Assembly (NCBI GenBank): GCA_944392175.1
Contig: CALXVT010000009.1
Span: forward strand, 1 to 44,944
Origin: an uncultured Clostridia bacterium
GTDB taxonomy: Bacteria > Bacillota > Clostridia > TANB77 > CAG-508
Direction of reading: 5' to 3'
Length of the DNA: 44,944 nt
In this document: positions 1 to 7,860 of the stretch, piece by piece
Layout of the letters: every line of letters begins with the position of its first letter
Position numbering within the stretch: the stretch's first letter is position 1
Program-made: the position numbers and the translations under genes
The notes under the pieces: model-generated
Seen by the model: the letters and a program-made list of their open reading frames with translations, nothing else
What the model was told of the DNA's origin: nothing
Database searches by the model: none

Positions 1-36
1 TATCAGGAGTTTTTTATACTAAAGTTTTTTTACCCA

Positions 37-55
37 CCACTGGTAGAACCAGTGG
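37..55. repeat. Small perfect hairpin at the window edge
   Basis: A 7-bp inverted repeat (CCACTGG / CCAGTGG, loop of 5) is followed about 13 bases on by a second, tiny AGC-TAAA-GCG hairpin. No T-run follows on either strand, so it does not look like an intrinsic terminator. It lies just beyond the DUF951 terminator and belongs to whatever is to the left of the window. The structure resembles subterminal hairpins of IS200/IS605 elements, but no transposase is visible, so this is only a suggestion. Confidence 0.3.
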
Positions 56-81
56 ATTATTCAAGCTAAAGCGCCATCAAA

Positions 82-112
82 AAAACTTTAAGGAAAATCT
101 CCTTAAAGTTTT
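82..112 (-). terminator. Intrinsic terminator of the rsmA-sortase-DUF951 operon
   Basis: A 12-bp inverted repeat (AAAACTTTAAGG / CCTTAAAGTTTT) with a 7-base loop is followed on the minus strand by a run of T. It begins at the stop codon of the DUF951 gene and closes the minus-strand operon. Confidence 0.8.
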
Positions 113-287
113 AATTCATCTTTTTAGTTATCATTTTTAATGCTTTTTGCCTTTCTACTAATATAAAGTGTCCGCATCCTTCGCATTTTAGTCCAAAATC
201 CACACCAACTCTTGTTATTTTCCATAACTTGCTTCCACATGGATGTGCCTTTTTAGTTCTTACTATATCACCTACATTATATTCCAT
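111..287 (-). CDS. DUF951 family protein
   Basis: This 58-residue protein starts MEYNVGDIVRTKKAHPCGS and carries a CEGCGH cysteine pair around residues 35-40. That is the full-length pattern of the small DUF951 family of Firmicutes, whose biochemical role is not established; the paired cysteines and basic character would suit a small nucleic-acid or metal binding protein, which is inference. Its ATG overlaps the sortase stop codon (TAATG), and GAGGTGA lies just upstream, so it is translationally coupled as the last gene of the rsmA-sortase operon. The hairpin terminator follows directly. Confidence 0.85.
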   Translation of the reverse strand: MEYNVGDIVRTKKAHPCGSKLWKITRVGVDFGLKCEGCGHFILVERQKALKMITKKMN

Positions 288-1021
288 TAAATCACCTCTG
301 TTGCTTTAACTATTACTCTAGCTTTAGAATCATTTGTACATGTAATTAATGTAATATCTTTTCTTCCATTTGTTAACTGGCTTGTTGGTGACATATCATC
401 ATCATTTACTTCATATTTATCATAAACACTATATTTAACAGTTCTTCCTTTTTGATAATCTGTTATTATTATAATATCCCCATTTTCTAGTGTTGGAACT
501 TTACTAAAGAATTTTTTATTTCTATAATTATGACCTGCTACACAGAAATTACCAACCTCATTTGGATATGCTCCCCAAAAATAAGTTGGAGCCTTTTTTA
601 ATAATTCTACAGAAGTTTCTGATAATATAGGATATTTAACATTTATTTTTGGAATTTCTATACTTGCTATTGGTGAATATTTTTCTCCTCCAACAGTAAC
701 ATATTCTTGTTGCATAATTTCTTGGTTTTCTTCATCTAATTGTTGTTCAATTTCTGGATTAGCTTCTACATCATTATCCAACATAACAACTAATTTGTCA
801 TCATCTTTTACTGTTTGGTCCTCTCCAACAATATTTGTTTGTGCTAATATTTCTTCAGAAATTTCTTCATCTCTATTTTTATTATATTCTGCATATATGT
901 AATAAGAAGATAAAACACAAACTAATACTAAAGAAATAAAAAATTCTACTTTATAAAATTTCTTTTTCTTTTTTATTTCTGGTGTAATATATAATTTCTC
1001 AGTTACAAGAATTTGATTCAT
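287..1021 (-). CDS. Sortase family transpeptidase, membrane anchored
   Basis: A 244-residue sortase. One N-terminal membrane helix (about residues 26-44) anchors it with the catalytic domain outside, and an acidic linker (about 50-105) separates the two. The catalytic triad can be assigned as His164 (in AGHNY), Cys228 (in TLITC) and Arg235 (in KARVIVKA). Sortases cleave a C-terminal sorting signal and join the protein to peptidoglycan or to a pilin. The layout is closest to class D-type enzymes, but the class is not certain from motifs alone. It sits 62 bases downstream of rsmA and overlaps the DUF951 start. No LPxTG-like substrate was found in this window; the large surface protein at 24.3-28.6 kb lacks a clear sorting motif. 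Confidence 0.9.
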   Translation of the reverse strand: MNQILVTEKLYITPEIKKKKKFYKVEFFISLVLVCVLSSYYIYAEYNKNRDEEISEEILAQTNIVGEDQTVKDDDKLVVMLDNDVEANPEIEQQLDEENQEIMQQEYVTVGGEKYSPIASIEIPKINVKYPILSETSVELLKKAPTYFWGAYPNEVGNFCVAGHNYRNKKFFSKVPTLENGDIIIITDYQKGRTVKYSVYDKYEVNDDDMSPTSQLTNGRKDITLITCTNDSKARVIVKATEVI

Positions 1022-1082
1022 GTTTACCTCCTTTTTAATTCATACATTTATATTATATCATTTTTCATTCTGTTTTTGAAGA

Positions 1083-1937
1083 TTATTTATATAAATAATT
1101 GGATAAATTTGCGAATTGTTCTATCGTAAGTTTCTCACTTCTTATTTTTTCGTCTATTTTTAGACTTTTTAAAATTTCTAATAATACTTCTTTTGTAGCA
1201 ACTCCATTATTTGTTAAAGAATTTAATAATGTTTTTCTTCTTTGTAAAAAAGCTATTTTTATTAATTTAAAAAAGTCTTTTTCGTTATTCACCTTTACTG
1301 GTGGTTCTTTTCTTATATTAATTTTTATTACTTCAGAAGTAACTGAAGGCTCAGGAATAAATGATGTATTTGGAACTTCTAATAATTTCTCTGCTTCTCC
1401 ATAATAATATACAGTATAAGTTATGGCTCCAGTATTCTTTCCTCCTGGTATCTCTGCAAGTCTATCTGCAACCTCTTTTTGAATCATTACAGTAATACTT
1501 TCTATATCAATTTTATTTTCTAATAACTGCATAATTATTGGTGTAGTTATATAATAAGGTAAATTTGCTACTATTTTTGCATTTTTTAAATTATATTGTT
1601 CTTTTACATCCTTAATTATTTTATTCAAATCAGTTTTTAAAATATCTGCATTTATAATATCCAAATTTTTGTATAGAAAAAATCTCTCTTCTAAAATATT
1701 TATCATTCTTTTATCTAATTCAACACAAACAACTCTCCCTGCTGATTCTAATAAATATTTTGTAAGAGTTCCTAGTCCTGGACCAATCTCTATTACTAAA
1801 TCATCTTTATTAATATTTGATTTTTCTATTGCCGTTGTTATAACATTTTCGTCAATTAAAAAGTTTTGACCTAAACTTTTATTTGCTTGAATATTATACT
1901 TATTCATTAAAAACTTTGTTTCATTATATAAATCCAT
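1083..1937 (-). CDS. rsmA: 16S rRNA dimethyladenosine transferase RsmA (KsgA)
   Basis: A 284-residue SAM-dependent methyltransferase that dimethylates two adjacent adenosines in the 3'-terminal helix of 16S rRNA during 30S maturation. The family opening QANKSLGQNFL is at residues 17-26, the SAM-binding EIGPGLGTLT at 50-59, the acidic loop CVELD near 71-75 and the catalytic NLPYY at 125-129. Length is normal. It is the first gene of a minus-strand operon with the sortase and DUF951 genes. A strong sigma-A promoter and an AGGAGAG ribosome site precede the ATG. It is divergent from the SpoVD-like gene. Confidence 0.97.
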   Translation of the reverse strand: MDLYNETKFLMNKYNIQANKSLGQNFLIDENVITTAIEKSNINKDDLVIEIGPGLGTLTKYLLESAGRVVCVELDKRMINILEERFFLYKNLDIINADILKTDLNKIIKDVKEQYNLKNAKIVANLPYYITTPIIMQLLENKIDIESITVMIQKEVADRLAEIPGGKNTGAITYTVYYYGEAEKLLEVPNTSFIPEPSVTSEVIKINIRKEPPVKVNNEKDFFKLIKIAFLQRRKTLLNSLTNNGVATKEVLLEILKSLKIDEKIRSEKLTIEQFANLSNYLYK

Positions 1938-1958
1938 ATTTCTCTCCTAACTTTTACA

Positions 1959-1988
1959 ATTATAACAAGTTTTTAAATATTATGTCAA
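1959..1988 (-). promoter_or_regulatory. Sigma-A type promoter for rsmA
   Basis: Read on the minus strand: TTGACA (1983-1988), an 18-base spacer, and TATAAT (1959-1964), about 22 bases upstream of the rsmA ATG. Both boxes match consensus exactly; only the spacer is one base longer than optimal. Confidence 0.75.
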
Positions 1989-2081
1989 ATTTTTTTTTGT
2001 GAAATGTATATGAATTTGTTGATTTTCAAAGTATATTAATATAAAATGTATTAAGTATTTTATATTAAGGTGATGCATAGG

Positions 2082-4406
2082 ATGAAAAAAAATAAAAATA
2101 ATAATAAATTCAACTTGCCTACTTCTAAAAAAAGTAATTATAGTTTATATAAATCAGCTAATAATGAGTTTTCTAGTAATTTATTAGCTACCAAAAAATT
2201 TAAAATAATATTAAGTATATTAGTTTTAGTTTTCTTGCTTTTAGTAATACGACTAATATATCTACAATTTATTGAAGGAAGTTCTTTAAAAGAACAAGCA
2301 TATAATCAACAAACAACAGACCAGATTATAAGTACGAGTAGAGGTACAATTTATGATTCTACTGGAAAAAAATTAGCTATGAGTACACCAACTGATACGG
2401 TTTCAATTAATCCTACAAGAATTGTTGGCGATACTGATGAAGAAACAAAAGCCAAAAAAGAAAAAGTTGCTAAGGCTTTTTCTGAAATTTTTGAATTGGA
2501 TTATGATGAAACTTTAAAAAAAGTAAATAGTACTTCTAGCGTTCAAACAATTGCCAAAAAAGCAGACAAAGATAAAATAGATAAATTAAAAGAATGGATG
2601 GAAGAAGAAAGTATTAGTACAGGAATTAATATAGATGAAGATACCAAAAGAGTTTATCCATATAATAATTTAGCATCAAATGTTATTGGTTTTTGTGGTA
2701 CAGATAACACAGGTATTCAAGGTCTAGAAGCTAAATGGAATAGTGTTCTTCAAGGTACTCCTGGAAAATTAACAACATCAACAGATGCTATTCAAGAAGA
2801 AATTCCAGATAGTAATGAAACATATATTCCTGCTGAAAATGGTAGTGATATTGTTTTAACAATAGATGTTTATATACAAACTATATTGGAAAAATATTTA
2901 AAACAAGCTGTTGAAGAAAATAATGCCGATGGTGGTACAGTTGTTGCTATGAATCCTGGAACTGGAGATATTTTAGGAATGGCATGTTATCCAGATTATA
3001 ACTTAAATGAACCATTTGAGCCAAACACAGAAAAATTAAAAAAAGCTTGGGATGATTTAGATTCTAGTGAGCAATCAGAAGAATTATATAAAATGTGGAA
3101 AAATGATGTAATTTCTACACCTTATGAACCTGGATCTCCATATAAATTAATTACTGCAGCTGCAGCACTTGAGGAAAATATTACATCAGAAGATGTAAAA
3201 AATGATTTCTATTGTAACGGAAGTATAAAAGTAGCTGATAGAACAATAAGTTGTTGGAGTCAACATCATAAAGGACCTAAAACATTAAGAGAAGCATTAG
3301 AATTTTCTTGTAATCCATCTTTAATTCAATTAGGACAACGTATTGGTAAAGAAAGATTATATAAATATTATGAAGCATTTGGATTCTTTGATAAAACTGG
3401 AATTGATTTACCATCAGAATCTAATAGTACATATTGGGATTTAGAAGATGTTAATGATGTTAACTTAGCTACTATGTCATTTGGACAAAGATTTACTATT
3501 ACTCCTATTCAATTAGTTACTGCAATATCTGCAATCGCTAATGATGGTATTCTTATGAAACCAAGAATTGTAAAAGAAATAGTAAATCCAGAAACTAATA
3601 CAACAACAGAAATAGAACCAGTTCAAGTAAGACAAGTTCTTTCTAAATCTACAGCAGATAGAATGGTAGATTTGATGAAATCTGTTGTAGAAGATGGATC
3701 TGGTAGACATGCTCAAGTTAAAGGATATTCAATTGGTGGAAAAACTGGAACTTCAGAACCACAAGAAGGAAAAGAAGATGAAGGATATATTGCTTCTTAT
3801 GTGGCAATTGCTCCTACAGAAAAGCCAGAAATATGCTTATTATTAGCTGTAAATAATCCTAATCCTAATGGTGAAGGTAGCCATCAAGGTGGACAAGTCT
3901 GCGGACCAGTTATTTCTCAAATATTATCTGAAATTTTACCTTATATGGGTATAAACTCAAGTGATGTACAAACAACTACAACAAATTCGGACTCAGAATC
4001 TGATAATAATTCTTCTTATATTACAGTTCCTGATATAAGAAATAAAACTGTTACAGAAGCTGAAAAGATATTAAAAGAAGCTGGATTTACAACAAAAATA
4101 TCAATATCTGGTGACAAAAACTCTACTTTGGTAACAGATCAAACACCAAAACCAGGAACAAGTATTCCAGAAGATTCTATTATAATGCTATATAGTGAAG
4201 AAAATGATACAAGAGTTTCTGTAAAAGTTCCAAACTTTAAAGGTAAAACTTTATCACAAGCTCGTAACATGGCTAAATCTAATAATTTAAATATTACCTA
4301 TGAAGGTACAGGAACTGTTATAAGTCAAAGTATTACTGTTGATACATCTGTTGAAGAAGGTACAGTTATTGAATTAAAACTATCGACAGAAAAAGTTGAA
4401 GGTTAA
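2082..4406 (+). CDS. spoVD: SpoVD-like class B penicillin-binding transpeptidase with two PASTA domains
   Basis: A 774-residue class B PBP: cytoplasmic basic tail, one membrane helix (about residues 45-65), pedestal/dimer domain, transpeptidase domain and two C-terminal PASTA domains (from about 647 and 712). Catalytic motifs are Ser352-Pro-Tyr-Lys355 (SxxK), Ser409-Cys-Asn411 (SxN) and Lys554-Thr-Gly (KTG). SpoVD crosslinks spore cortex peptidoglycan; division-type PBP2 paralogues have the same layout, so a vegetative role cannot be excluded. The SPYK active site differs from the usual STFK. The ATG at 2082 is chosen because AAGGTG lies 9 bases upstream; an in-frame GTG at 2070 overlaps that ribosome site. 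It is monocistronic, divergent from rsmA and convergent with the ATPase gene. Confidence 0.85.
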   Translation: MKKNKNNNKFNLPTSKKSNYSLYKSANNEFSSNLLATKKFKIILSILVLVFLLLVIRLIYLQFIEGSSLKEQAYNQQTTDQIISTSRGTIYDSTGKKLAMSTPTDTVSINPTRIVGDTDEETKAKKEKVAKAFSEIFELDYDETLKKVNSTSSVQTIAKKADKDKIDKLKEWMEEESISTGINIDEDTKRVYPYNNLASNVIGFCGTDNTGIQGLEAKWNSVLQGTPGKLTTSTDAIQEEIPDSNETYIPAENGSDIVLTIDVYIQTILEKYLKQAVEENNADGGTVVAMNPGTGDILGMACYPDYNLNEPFEPNTEKLKKAWDDLDSSEQSEELYKMWKNDVISTPYEPGSPYKLITAAAALEENITSEDVKNDFYCNGSIKVADRTISCWSQHHKGPKTLREALEFSCNPSLIQLGQRIGKERLYKYYEAFGFFDKTGIDLPSESNSTYWDLEDVNDVNLATMSFGQRFTITPIQLVTAISAIANDGILMKPRIVKEIVNPETNTTTEIEPVQVRQVLSKSTADRMVDLMKSVVEDGSGRHAQVKGYSIGGKTGTSEPQEGKEDEGYIASYVAIAPTEKPEICLLLAVNNPNPNGEGSHQGGQVCGPVISQILSEILPYMGINSSDVQTTTTNSDSESDNNSSYITVPDIRNKTVTEAEKILKEAGFTTKISISGDKNSTLVTDQTPKPGTSIPEDSIIMLYSEENDTRVSVKVPNFKGKTLSQARNMAKSNNLNITYEGTGTVISQSITVDTSVEEGTVIELKLSTEKVEG

Positions 4407-4431
4407 AAGAGGATGTTTAAACATCCTCTTT
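4406..4431. terminator. Bidirectional terminator between spoVD-like gene and Ca2+ ATPase
   Basis: A perfect 26-base palindrome (AAAGAGGATG-TTTAAA-CATCCTCTTT). It starts in the spoVD stop codon and contains the stop codon of the convergent ATPase gene in its loop, so one hairpin serves both genes. T-runs are short on both sides. Confidence 0.7.
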
Positions 4432-7044
4432 ATATATTGGCTTATACACTTCTTTTTCTATTTTTATTTCATCAACTTTCTTTTGTATTTCCATTATAAT
4501 TATTGGCATTATTGAAATTACTATCGTTATTCCCCATTGTGTAAGATTTAATTGTGTTAATTTAAATATTTCTGCAATACTAGGTATAAATACAATTCCT
4601 ACTTGTAAAATTGTTCCTAATACTATGGCTCCAATCAAATATTTATTTTCAAATAATCCACATTTAAATATTGATTTTTCACTTTTAATATTAAGACAAT
4701 GTAATAATTCTAGCATTCCTAAACTTATAAATGCCATAGTTCTTCCTATTTCAAATCCATAGTATTTATTTCCTATAGAAAATGCAATTATAGTAAGCAT
4801 ACCAATCATAAGTCCTTCTGTTATTATTTTTCCAGATAGTCCATCTGCAAAAATACTCTTTCTAGGATTACGTGGATTACGTTCCATTATATCTTTTTCG
4901 GCTGGTTCTAATCCTAAAGCAATTGCAGGTATAGAATCAGTTACTAGATTTATCCATAATAATTGTATTGCAAGTAATGGTGATTTCATTCCTAATAATA
5001 GTCCTATAAATATGGTTACTATCTCTCCTATATTTGTAGCAATTAAAAAATGAATTGCCTTTTTTATATTGTCAAATATGTTTCTACCTTGCTTAACAGC
5101 TTCCACAATTGTTACAAAATTATCATCATTTAAAATCATATCTGATGCATTTTTAGCAACATCAGTACCTTTAAGTCCCATTGATATTCCTATATCCGCT
5201 TTTTTTAATGCTGGTGCATCATTTACTCCATCTCCAGTCATTGCAACAACCATTCCTGCTTTTTGAAATAAATTTACAATTCTAACTTTATGTTCTGGTG
5301 AAACTCTTGCAAAAACAGAATAATCCATTATATTCTTTACTAATTTATTATCAGGTAATTTATCAAGTTCGTCACCAGTTATTGCATGTTCACCTTTATT
5401 TAATATTCCTAAATCTTTTGCTATCGCCTTTGCAGTTGTTATATGGTCACCTGTAATCATAACAGTTTTTATTCCAGCTTTTTTACATTCTTTTATAGCT
5501 TCTTTTACTCCTTTTCTTGGAGGATCTATCATTCCTATTAAGCCAACAAAGATAAGTCCTTTTTCTATAGTTTCTGACTCTATTTGTTTTGGAAGTATAT
5601 CTACATCCAAATATGCAACTGCTAATACTCTTAAAGCTTTTTCTGCCATTTGTTCATTTTTATTTTTCAATAATTCCCAAAATGTTTTATCTAAATCTTT
5701 TATACTTCCTTGTTCTTCATAATATGTACATTTATTTAATAAGACATCTGGAGCTCCTTTTGTAATAATTCTATATCTTCCATTTTTCAATTCGTGTACT
5801 GTTGTCATTAACTTTCTTGAAGAATCAAACGGTATTTCAGACACTCTTGGCATTATTTTCATTTTTTCATTTTTATTTATATTATTGTCTAAAGCTTCTT
5901 TTACTATTGCTTTTTCTGTTGGTTCACCTTCAATTACATTTCCAGCTATTTCGCAATCAGTACACAATGTTCCTAATGTTAAAACTTTTTCTTTATTACC
6001 TACAATTTCTACTACTTTCATATTATTTTCTGTTAAAGTTCCTGTTTTATCTGAACAAATAACTTTACTACTTCCTAATGTTTCCACCGCTGGAAGTTTT
6101 CTTATTATTGCATTTTTCTTTGCCATTTTAGTAACCGCTATTGATAAAATAATTGTAACTATTGCAGGTAATCCTTCTGGAATCGCTGCTACTGCAAGTC
6201 CTACAGAAGTCATAAACATTTCTGTTACAGATATCTTTTTTATAACTCCAATTATAAATATTACTATACAAATAATTATACATGCTATTCCAAGTACTCT
6301 TCCAACCTCTTCTAACTTTTTTTGAATAGGTGTCATAGGTGCTTCATTTGTAATTATCATCTTAGCAATTTTTCCTACTTCAGTATTCATACCAGTTGTT
6401 ACTGCAATTCCTTCCGCATGACCATTTACAACAATTGTGTTTGCAAATGCCATATTTTTTATATCTCCTAATGCAATTTTTTCTTTTATAAATACTTCAT
6501 CTGCATTTTTGGTTACTGGTTCTGTTTCCCCTGTCAAACTAGATTCTTCGATTTTTAAATTATATGTATTTATTAACCTAATATCTGCTGGAACATAACC
6601 TCCTGCTTCTAATATTACAATATCTCCTGGTACAACACTTTTCCCTTCGACTATTTGCATTTTCCCATTTCTTTTTACTTTGCATGCAGGTGATGACATC
6701 TTTTTTAGAGCTTCTATAGCTTTCTCAGCTTTTGTTTCCTGTATTAATCCCATAATTCCATTAAATAAAACAATTGCAATAATTATTAATGAATCAAAAT
6801 AATCTCCACTTTTTTCTAAATAACTTACAATTGCCGAAATTAAAGCCGCAATTATAAGTATTATTATCATAAAATCTTTAAATTGTTTTATAAATTTTAC
6901 GAATAAACTTTCTTTTTTTCCCTCTTCTATTATATTTTCACCAAACTCGTCCAATCTTATTTTAACATCAATATCTTTTAGACCTGTTCTTACATTTGTC
7001 TTTAGTTCTTTTTCTATCTCTTTAATATTTTTTGTATACCACAT
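4417..7044 (-). CDS. Calcium-translocating P-type ATPase (P2 type)
   Basis: An 875-residue cation pump that uses ATP to export Ca2+ across the membrane. Visible in order: N-terminal cation-ATPase domain; membrane helices 1-2 (about 57-100); actuator loop with TGET (171-174); PEGLP in helix 4, the ion-binding helix; phosphorylation site Asp332 in SDKTGTLT; hinge motif TGDGVND with Asp605 and Asp609; and four further helices with the C-terminal LGLEP and NIKSE segments. NPRNPRKSIF and the helix 5-6 residues match SERCA/PMCA-like bacterial Ca2+ ATPases. Length is full. AAAGGAGAG sits 8 bases before the ATG. It is monocistronic, and its stop codon lies in the terminator shared with spoVD. Substrate choice (Ca2+ rather than Mn2+) is by family resemblance. 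Confidence 0.93.
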   Translation of the reverse strand: MWYTKNIKEIEKELKTNVRTGLKDIDVKIRLDEFGENIIEEGKKESLFVKFIKQFKDFMIIILIIAALISAIVSYLEKSGDYFDSLIIIAIVLFNGIMGLIQETKAEKAIEALKKMSSPACKVKRNGKMQIVEGKSVVPGDIVILEAGGYVPADIRLINTYNLKIEESSLTGETEPVTKNADEVFIKEKIALGDIKNMAFANTIVVNGHAEGIAVTTGMNTEVGKIAKMIITNEAPMTPIQKKLEEVGRVLGIACIIICIVIFIIGVIKKISVTEMFMTSVGLAVAAIPEGLPAIVTIILSIAVTKMAKKNAIIRKLPAVETLGSSKVICSDKTGTLTENNMKVVEIVGNKEKVLTLGTLCTDCEIAGNVIEGEPTEKAIVKEALDNNINKNEKMKIMPRVSEIPFDSSRKLMTTVHELKNGRYRIITKGAPDVLLNKCTYYEEQGSIKDLDKTFWELLKNKNEQMAEKALRVLAVAYLDVDILPKQIESETIEKGLIFVGLIGMIDPPRKGVKEAIKECKKAGIKTVMITGDHITTAKAIAKDLGILNKGEHAITGDELDKLPDNKLVKNIMDYSVFARVSPEHKVRIVNLFQKAGMVVAMTGDGVNDAPALKKADIGISMGLKGTDVAKNASDMILNDDNFVTIVEAVKQGRNIFDNIKKAIHFLIATNIGEIVTIFIGLLLGMKSPLLAIQLLWINLVTDSIPAIALGLEPAEKDIMERNPRNPRKSIFADGLSGKIITEGLMIGMLTIIAFSIGNKYYGFEIGRTMAFISLGMLELLHCLNIKSEKSIFKCGLFENKYLIGAIVLGTILQVGIVFIPSIAEIFKLTQLNLTQWGITIVISIMPIIIMEIQKKVDEIKIEKEVYKPIYKEDV

Positions 7045-7174
7045 ATAAATCTCTCCTTTGTGTTTTTATTAATTTATATGCATATACAATTTTTTTATTA
7101 CTGTTTTTCACTTTTATTTCCAGTTTACATATTATGTATAAAAGACTTTTTTATGCTTGAATGGAGGTTTTTCT

Positions 7175-7783
7175 ATGTTTTTCTTAATAATTGTATTAGC
7201 CCTTTCTGTTAGTATAGATTCTTTTGGAATAGGAATTACATATGGTATTAGAAATACATCAATTAATAATTCTGCCAAAATAATACTATTGATCACATCC
7301 TTTGTTTTTGCATGTATTTCAATTATTTTTGGAAATCTTATTTTTGCATTTTTTCCTAATTCAATTATAAATATAATAAGTTGTTTGCTTTTAATTTTTA
7401 TGGGTATCTTTATAATTTATGAAACTTATCATAAATTTTCAAAAAAATATGAAAATAAAACAATTGATATAACTATGCAAATAATAAAAAATCCGATTAA
7501 CTCTGATTTAAATAATTCAAACATTATAGAAAAAAACGAAGCTATTTATCTTGCTTTAGCTCTTTCATTAGATTCAATTTGTGTTGGTATAAGTAGTTCT
7601 ACTTTTGGATTACCTTCTTTATTTTTTCCTATTTTAGTTCCTATTTTTCAACTACTTTTTATTAATGCAGGAATTTTTTTAGGAAAGAAAATAATAATAT
7701 CTAATTCGATTTCACTTAAATTTTGGAATTTTTTATCTGGTATTTTACTAATTTTTATTGGTATTACTAGAATATTTATATAA
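7175..7783 (+). CDS. ytaF: YtaF-type sporulation membrane protein (MntP-like family)
   Basis: A 202-residue, six-helix membrane protein with two related halves, each opening with a LALSxSIDSF or LALSLDSIC motif (residues about 5-15 and about 126-137). This internal repeat, with paired Asp residues in membrane helices, is the hallmark of the MntP/YtaF family; MntP exports Mn2+, while YtaF is linked to sporulation in Bacillus and its transported ion is not settled. ATG 7175 is chosen because GGAGG sits 7 bases upstream; an in-frame TTG at 7157 precedes that site. The leader (TGCTTGAATGGAGGTTTTTC) resembles those of spoVAC and the unknown gene at 36502, which hints at shared sporulation control. 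Confidence 0.8.
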   Translation: MFFLIIVLALSVSIDSFGIGITYGIRNTSINNSAKIILLITSFVFACISIIFGNLIFAFFPNSIINIISCLLLIFMGIFIIYETYHKFSKKYENKTIDITMQIIKNPINSDLNNSNIIEKNEAIYLALALSLDSICVGISSSTFGLPSLFFPILVPIFQLLFINAGIFLGKKIIISNSISLKFWNFLSGILLIFIGITRIFI

Positions 7784-7822
7784 TATTTTGATAGGGAAAT
7801 TCAGAAAACTTTCCTATACAAT

Positions 7823-7860
7823 AAAAAAAGAGGGATTTTAGCTACTCTCCCTCATCCCTC
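7823..7860 (-). terminator. Intrinsic terminator downstream of smc
   Basis: Read on the minus strand, GAGGGAT pairs with ATCCCTC across a 17-base loop and is followed by seven T. It starts directly after the smc stop codon. Confidence 0.75.
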
